Assembly (NCBI GenBank): GCA_949825045.1
Contig: OX463827.1
Span: 8,819,391-8,883,390, forward strand
DNA length: 64,000 bases
Source of the DNA: Argyresthia goedartella
Lineage: Eukaryota; Arthropoda; Insecta; Lepidoptera; Argyresthiidae
Reading direction: 5' to 3'
Shown: positions 11,701 to 20,400 of the stretch, in pieces
Position numbering within the stretch: the first letter of the stretch is position 1
Layout of the letters: the number at the start of each line of letters is the position of its first letter
Program-made: the position numbers and the translations under genes
Notes under the pieces: model-generated
The model's input: the letters and a program-made list of their open reading frames with translations, nothing else
What the model was told of the DNA's origin: nothing
The model's database searches: none

Positions 11701-14394
11701 AATAAGTTGGGACAGCTTGCCATCTTGCAGCGCAGATGGCCCTCGTCTGCTTCAAAATCTGCTTGGCAGGCATAGCACGTGTTGTTCATGTTATTGGATG
11801 TCACGCTATTTTACTTGTGGCTTTTGATATTATATGGTGGCTATATCTGGTAGTGCTAGTCGTCAGCGAGGCGAGTTGTCTATGACGCCCACTAGGGACA
11901 CAATTTGTGGCGCTCGTAGTCACACGGGTCGAGTTGCCTAGGATGTCCGCTGGGGGTGCGACTTACGACCTTTTACTTACTTCTTTTCTCCGCTGACAGA
12001 CGGCAGTATTCAGACAATGACGAGTAAAGAAAGAAAAAGCAAAGTTGTCGGTGAGGATTCGAACCCGGATCACTTGCGTGTACTCGGTGCTGGCCCAAAA
12101 CTATAACCTTCCGAACCATCAATGACTCAGGAGACAGCATCGAATAATGGCTACAATATGGTGTAGGCAGTTTAGTTGTTGTATAACCGGATTTATTTTG
12201 CAGGTAATTTGGAAAAAATGAATTGTTGATACACTTCACTGGTTGTTGTTTTTGCACTTTTTCACTGTTCGCACTGAGAGTTCTGGATAAAAGTTTTATT
12301 TGTATGGTAGGAAATTTTATGTACTATATTCTGAGTCTACTGCTAATACAAAAATCAAAATTTAGACAAGCTTTTTGATTTATTATGACGAGCATACATT
12401 ACTGACCAACCTTAACAATGTTTATTTATCGCAACCTGAAGGATACTTAGTATGGAGCTGTTCCGGTGATCATCTGTTGTCTTCATCATCAGTTCCACTT
12501 CATAAAATGATGCTTCCCGAGAGTAAATGCACGAATTACTAAGAAAAATACAAAATTCACTGTGGATCTATATTGTAATATTTGAAGAGTTCTCTCTATT
12601 CTATCCCATAATCAGAATCTGACTTATATCAACGAGAGCAATCGCAAGGCAAGCCGTTTCAAACAAAAATCAATTTTCCAAATCGGTCCATCCGTCTTTT
12701 CTGTCTGTCAATTTTACGAGTTGTAAACCTTGCTTTTGTGAAGGCGGTCAAAATGATAGCTCGTGTGAAATAATCGTTTTCAGATTAGTCAAACGTCGAT
12801 TTCAAGGAGATCGGCAATGTTTTTTTCGGAAACTCCTTTCTCCATTTTTAAAATTCACTCCTCGTCGTGATATGACATCACTTGCTCATAGTTTTGGAAC
12901 GCTTGTAATTGAGGCTAGTTGTTCCCGATTATAAAATTAAAAAACTATAATATCAATATTTGTTTACGTTCCGACTGACATCGCGTTATCGACTGACAGG
13001 AAAACTGTTGATACTTGACAGTTTTACAGAACAGCCAACTTAACGGAGAAGGGAATTTGAACTACGCCATAGTGGACAAATTAAGTAAATTATGTATTTT
13101 ACGAATATTTCAGTAATCCTGTAATATTTTTGATGAGAATAACGGAATATAGTTAGGAACACAATTATCTCGATTTTTTTTTCTCAGTTTGTTACATTTG
13201 CTTTTTTTAACATGGCCAATTCCCAGTGTTTGTGCACTGGTTACTTTTGATTCAACAGATGTCCCTACACAAATCTTCATGTTCTTCTAAAAAAATTGGC
13301 TCATGTTTAAACTATTACCAAAAACGCACCTATTTTCATACCAATAAATTCGAAATGACTGCCAGAATGGATAAATGTCCACCAAATTGTGTTTGGATAA
13401 ATGATCACCAAACTTCTTTTTATGTTTTGTGTACTTATGTTTATGTTTTAAGTATTTTGTGTTGTTCTTACATGTTCAACCTGACACGAAGGATAAAGGG
13501 GGCTTCGCTTCGCTCACCCCCTTTACCCTTTACCTAAGCTACCGCAGTACTTTGCCCTGATATTTTTTGCAACTTTTGGTGTTCAGTTATCCATTTTGGG
13601 TAGGAAAAAAATATTTTGGTGATCATTATATTTGTTGCCAAAAAATCTACAATGTTGCTAAACTTTAAGTACTGGCTTTACTTTCAATGGTACTGTTACT
13701 TTACCGGTTTTTTTCACATTTGAGACAAACATTGAAAACTCTAATTGTTTCCGCCCCCAACAGTTCTGTTAACGTACATCAACCGACCGGGGTTCCTACC
13801 GCGAGTTCTCTCCGCCACCAGAAGCGTTGAAGACAGAGTCGCCTGCGCAGCCTTGCAACTACTGTCATACGTCGTCCACTACTTTGTAAAGAGCAAATAT
13901 CAGGTGAGGTCTTAAGCAGTGTATGTCAGATACATTTAAGTGTACTTTAATAGGGTAGGTTAGGTTCAGATACATTTTACAGGTCTTCAGCAGTGTAGTT
14001 TAAGGTCCGATACATTTTGCATAACTATCGCAGATCTATCGGATAAATTTTACATGTATTTAGCAGTATAGCTCTTATACATATTACATGTTTAGCAGTT
14101 TAGGCCATATTTATTTTATAGGTATTAAGCAAAATTTAAGATTAGATATTTCCTATTACTACAGCATGATACCATTTCTGAGTCTTTTCTTTAGCAGTAA
14201 GTCCGACACATTGTGTAGGTCTCCTGCAGTGAAGGGTATGAACATTTAACAGGTCCTTAGCAGTGTAGGTCTACATCTAGTAGGAAATCAATGTACAGTC
14301 ACAAAAGGTACTACCTATTGTGTAAAGGGGAAGTAGTAAAGGGGTGCAAACTCTCTCTGTGAAGATGCCGTTCGTGCCGTGGTTATGTAGTGGC

Positions 14395-14434
<40 letters not shown>

Positions 14435-17400
14435 CTTGGACGCCATTTACACACATTGATCTAGCCCCAAACTAGGATTCCCTGTATCTTGGCTACTAGA
14501 CAACGATACACATACTAATATAGATAAATATTATACTTAGAGAGATAAACAACCATGACTAGGGTACAAACATCCGTTCTCATCAAACAAATATTTGCCC
14601 CCACCGGGACTCGAACCCGGGACCCTTGGTTTCGTAGGCAGAGTCACTGCCGACTTGGCCATTCGGTTCGTCAATAATAGATAGCGCTATGAGTATACTT
14701 TGTAATATCTGGTACCTCTCTAAGGTATTAATTAGGGTTTACTTAGGAACTATACTGTTTACAACATTAGTATTTTGCTCAAAAATTTCCGCCACTAGTT
14801 GAAGCCCGCAACTTCATCTGCGTGTTTCTAGGAAGTACTATTTACCGAGATAACGTTACCCTCTTTCTAGTGCAGTCGGATAAAAAGTATCTTATTTGTT
14901 AATCTAGGTCATAAAATATCTCGTGCTAAATTACATTCAAATCCGTTCAGCCGTTTTAGCGTGATTGAGACACAAACACATAAACATCAAAACATCCAGA
15001 CATCGCTACTTTCTCATTTATTATATTAGTTGGATAGTATTTATTCAAGAGCGATATCCCAAAATCGGATTGAGATGTAGCCAAAAAGTTTGTATTTCAT
15101 CTTACCATTGGTGTTGTTTTTTTTCAAATCAGACGGAACCCCAAAAAGGAGTGAAGCTACTCCTTTTTGGGGTTAAAAGAAAAAAAGGAACCCTGTTAAG
15201 ATCACTTTGTTGTCCACCTGTCCGTCAGTCACAACACTTTTTCTCAGGATAGCGTGCAGATCAAATTGAAATTGATATTATTTACTCTTGTCTCTGAACC
15301 CTTTGAGCTATAAAAAATTCAAACTTTTAGGTCCACGCAATCACATAATACGGCCGTTTATGTCCCAAATTTGCTGAACTTGTTGAATTTGCTTGATTCA
15401 CGCAAGGGAATCAAAACCTATAGGGTACTTCCGGTTGCCCTAGGATCATTAAATTTAGCAAAAAGATAGGTCTTACAGCACAGATATAGGGAAAAATCCT
15501 AAATCTGTAAAGTTAAGATACTTTTTCTCATGAATGCGTGGAAGTATCAACTTGAAACCAATATCAATTGCTCATATCTGTGGTCTGTTAAAGTTGTGAA
15601 AACATAAAAGACATAGGTCAAGGCGATCAAGAAATACCGCCGTTTATGTCAAAATGCTGAATTTGCTTGATAGTCGTAAGGGAATCAAAACCTACAGGGT
15701 ACTTCCCGTTGACCTAGAATCATGAAAAGGGCAAAAAGCAAGAAGGTATTACCAATTATTTGTGCTATCTTTAAATCCTAAAACTGTCATTTTGTAGTTT
15801 AATATTTTTGGTGAAAATGCAATCTGCCTTTAGACCGTATCGTAAACGTATCTAAAAGCTTCCATGGTCTAGTGATTACACCCTCACCTGTCACACAGAA
15901 GATGCAGGTTTGACATCCGGTGCTGTCCACGTACATATGCCTCTGCCATCTCTTGTGGGAAAAGGAGTCGTGCTATGTATGTAACTAATTACCTAACTGC
16001 CTTAATACGTACTTAATTAATACTAGCTGCCCGTGGGCAGGGCTTTGCATTCGCGTTTTAGGCTTCTCATAGTTTACGACTAGAAAATTGTACGTCGTTT
16101 TAAGGTACCCTACTCATTATCATCATCATAAACTCAGTTCTTATTGATATAATTTTGTTGGGCACGGGCTTTTCCAGATAGAATCCAAAACAGCGAAAAA
16201 TGAGGTCGAATCAAAACATCCTTATACAAGCAAGCACGCCTTATTTTGGTCACGTGATTTAGGCATAGATATTCAATCAAGCCTTCATGTAAGTAATCTT
16301 TAATATGCAGTCTGATCATGATTTAATTATTTGCTGACGAGGAAGAGGAATAAAATCCCGGTCTTGGATGTTTATGTGTATGACGTCACTGTTTCTAGAT
16401 TCCACGACATCGACACAGGCTATCCTAGTGTGGGACCAGAAGCAGAATGGTGTAACAGAAAGATAAAGTCATGTTTTAGAGGGTTTTTAGCGACATCATT
16501 CTGAACAACTTTCACTATGAAACCAATTTGATCAGAGCAACTTTATTTTTTACTTCTCTTTATATGGTATGCCGAGCGATTAGCTGATTTGTATGGATTT
16601 TATTTGACACTTGGTGCGCGAGTTCGACTCGCCTTTAACCATTTATTTATATGGTGGGCCGAGCGATTAGCTGATTTGTATGGATTTTATTTGACACTTG
16701 GTGCGCGAGTTCGACTCGCCCTTAACCATTTATTTATATGGTGGGCCGAGCGATTAGCTGATTTGTATGGATTTTATTTGACACTTGGTGCGCGAGTTCG
16801 ACTCGCCCTTAACCATTTATTTATATGGTGGGCCGAGCGATTAGCTGATTTGTATGGATTTTATTTGATACTTGGTGCGCGAGTTCGACTCGCCCTTAAC
16901 CATTTATTTATATGGTGGGCCGAGCGATTAGCTGATTTGTATGGATTTTATTTGACACTTGGTGCGCGAGTTCGACTCGCCCTTAACCAGTTATTTATAT
17001 GGTGGGCCGAGCGATTAGCTGATTTGTATGGATTTTATTTGACACTTGGTGCGCGAGTTCGACTCGCCCTTAACCATTTATTTATATGGTGGGCCGAGCG
17101 ATTAGCTGATTTGTATGGATTTTATTTGACACTTGGTGCGCGAGTTCGACTCGCCCTTAACCATTTATTTATATGGTGGGCCGAGCGATTAGCTGATTTG
17201 TATGGATTTTATTTGACACTTGGTGCGCGAGTTCGACTCGCCCTTAACCATTTATTTATATGGTGGGCCGAGCGATTAGCTGATTTGTATGGATTTTATT
17301 TGACACTTGGTGCGCGAGTTCGACTCGCCCTTAACCATTTATTTATATGGTGGGCCGAGCGATTAGCTGATTTGTATGGATTTTATTTGACACTTGGTGC

Positions 17401-20400
17401 GCGAGTTCGACTCGCCCTTAACCATTTATTTATATGGTGGGCCGAGCGATAAGCTGATTTGTATGGATTTTATTTGATACTTGGTGCGCGAGTTCGACTC
17501 GCCCTTAACCATTTATTTATATGGTGGGCCGAGTGATTAGCTGATTTGTATGGATTTTATTTGACACTTGGTGCGCGAGTTCGACTCGCCCTTAACCAGT
17601 TATTTATATGGTGGGCCGAGCGATTAGCTGATTTGTATGGATTTTATTTGACACTTGGTGCGCGAGTTCGACTCGCCCTTAACCATTTATTTATATGGTG
17701 GGCCGAGCGATTAGCTGATTTGTATGGATTTTATTTGACACTTGGTGCGCGAGTTCGACTCGCCCTTAACCATTTATTTATATGGTGGGCCGAGCGATTA
17801 GCTGATTTGTATGGATTTTATTTGACACTTGGTGCGCGAGTTCGACTCGCCCTTAACCATTTATTTATATGGTGGGCCGAGCGATTAGCTGATTTGTATG
17901 GATTTTATTTGACACTTGGTGCGCGAGTTCGACTCGCCCTTAACCATTTATTTATATGGTGGGCCGAGCGATTAGCTGATTTGTATGGATTTTATTTGAC
18001 ACTTAGTGCGCGAGTTCGACTCGCCCTTAACCATTTATTTCAATCGGGGTGGCACAGGGAAAATAAAACAAAATGAAAGTAAAAGTGTGAGCTCTACACG
18101 TACATTCAGTAGCTCAGTAACAGAGGTAACTATGAAAACACAAATAACATATACTACGTCGCTTCTGGACCATAATTTCCAGTGTATAAAACACATTTTG
18201 TAGGTTTATAGCAGGGTAGGGCACAAACATTTTACGGGTCTTTAGAAGTGTAGGTTAGACACATTTTAAAGGTCTGTGGTAGGTAGGCACATTTCTGAGT
18301 ATTTAGTAGTGAGTCTGACACAATTTGTAGGTCTATAGCAGTGTAGGGCACAAACATTATAAAGGTATTTAGCAGTGTAGATTATACATATTTTACACGT
18401 CTGTAGCTTCGTAGGTTAGACACATTTTTGAGTATTTAGCAGTCAGTCCCAACACATTTTGTAGGTCTATAGCAGTGTAGAGCACAAACATTTTAAAGGT
18501 CTTGAGCAGTGTAGGTTAGACAAATTTATGAGTCTTTAGCAGTGAGCCCGACACGTTTTGTAGGTCTCTAGCAGTGTGGGGTAGAAACATTTTATATATC
18601 TTTTGCAGGTCTTCAGCATTATATGTCAGATATATTTCACAGGTCTTTAGCAGTGTAGATCAGACATATTTTGTGTGTATGTTGGACACACGCAGTGTAC
18701 GTAGGTCAGATACATTTTGCAGGTCTTAAGCAGTGTATACTTTACTTCATTAATGAAACATATTTCAAATAAAATTCCAGCCTAAAGTGATCCTAGAAGT
18801 TGAAACCACATCCATATTAAAAAGTCTGCGTGAAGATAGCTCTAACGATCGTGGATCGTCCCTGCTTCAACTGGTCTATATGATACTTTACTCCGGAGTC
18901 AATACGCCGTTGGTTTTGTCTTATAACCTACCAGAGTTAAGCGATGTAAAGCAACAGTATACAGCGTTGAAGGCTTTGATGTTTCGTGTGCAGATGTTGT
19001 GCTGTAAGGTTAGTACATTTCTAAGTATGATTATCTACTGTTATATTAATTTAACAGAAAGTGTAGTTTGTATTAAGGAGTTGCGAATATCACTAGAGAC
19101 CTCACTTCAATTTCAAAAATTGAAATCCATGCACTTTGGGTAATTTTTCGCAGCATCTTGTATAGAATGAAGTTCATAGCGTGAGTCTTAAATTTGATTG
19201 AAATCCGTCGATAAATAACGCTACAGCAAACTTGACCCCTTTTCCCCCCAATCAAAAATTGCAATCGAATATTTTTTAAATTAAATCAAGAAACTTCTGT
19301 GCCAATTTTCGCCAAAATCAGTTGGAAAATGCGTCCTAAAGCCGGGAGAGAACACACTGATGGACGAACAAAAGCATTTTTGGCCAATCGCGAAACTGGA
19401 CGCTTCGCCGCTCGGTCAATTATTCAGTGTCAAGCCGATTAGACAAGGGTAACTTAATTTTTAATTTACAAACAAACATGATGTCACTTTCCCACGCACG
19501 GTGAAAGAGGCACAATTCACCTGTTAGGCGCAACAAAAATCACACTTTTTTTTTTCAAATTCACTAGCAGGCAATTTTTTACCCGTAAATAATAATAATA
19601 ATAAAACATTTATTTTCAGAAAACACGGTTCCATAGTATTGTTAGTACAAAAAGAGAATTTCCTAATCTATGTTAGTTACACCTTAAAATAAAATCAAAA
19701 TAAATAAGTAAGCAACTTATGGCGGATAGCGAGGTAGAGAAGAGGCCTGTACCCAGCAGTGGGGGTAGGTGTGGGCGGATTGATGATGATGATGAGCCTA
19801 TTTATCCAGCTAGGTGCCGGTTAAGCCTATTTTGAAAACTTTGAAGTAGAGAAAAAAGCCGTTCTGATAGAATAAAAAAAATTCAACCAAGAAGGTCCTC
19901 AATGTCCATACAACACTATCGCAATTTTCTGTTGTTGTTGTTGTTGTTGACGACCTCTGTGGCGCTGCGGTTGTGGCTTTGCCTATCATGCGAGAGGTCC
20001 CGGGTTCGATCCCCGGCTGGGGATAAGGAAAAAAAACCCAGGTCTTGGATGTTTATATGTGTGTGACGTCGCTGTTTCCGGTTCCCACGACACAGGGTAT
20101 CCTAGTGTGGAGCCAGAAGAAATGTATGTGCCTGTATGTAAATGTTATTCTTTGTACATTCAAGTAAATTAATTTCCGACCCATTTCACCACAATGTAAT
20201 CAGTTAGAAAATTCCAGCTCAGTAATGAAATGTCAATAAATTATATTAAATAACTTTCAAATCCGTTGCCTAGTTACGACCTCTGTGGCGCTGCGGTGGT
20301 GGCTCTGCCAACCATGCGAGAGGTGCCGGGTTTGATAAAGAAAAAAAAAACAGTTCTTGGATGTTGGCATGTGTATGAAGTCGCTGTTTCTGGTTCCCAC

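Larger units (their letters stand above)
7640..11960 (-). mobile_element. Nearly full-length CR1/Jockey-group LINE
   Basis: Minus-strand two-ORF non-LTR retrotransposon: ORF1 (PHD finger and coiled coil) followed by ORF2 (endonuclease and reverse transcriptase). Both frames are open. The 3' UTR is about 120 bp and ends in an A-rich TAAA-type tail near 7640-7672. About 170 bp upstream of ORF1 is a plausible 5' UTR. It lies antisense in an intron of the host gene. A PHD-bearing ORF1 is known from CR1-type LINEs. Confidence 0.85.

Noticed and set aside
13226..13537. 103-codon plus-strand frame
   Set aside because: Most of it lies inside a core-hairpin repeat.
16589..18076. Two long open frames (287 and 176 codons) in the 87-bp repeat
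   Set aside because: They are produced by a 3n-length tandem unit without stops. There is no start context, signal or domain, and the frame is broken by unit variants.
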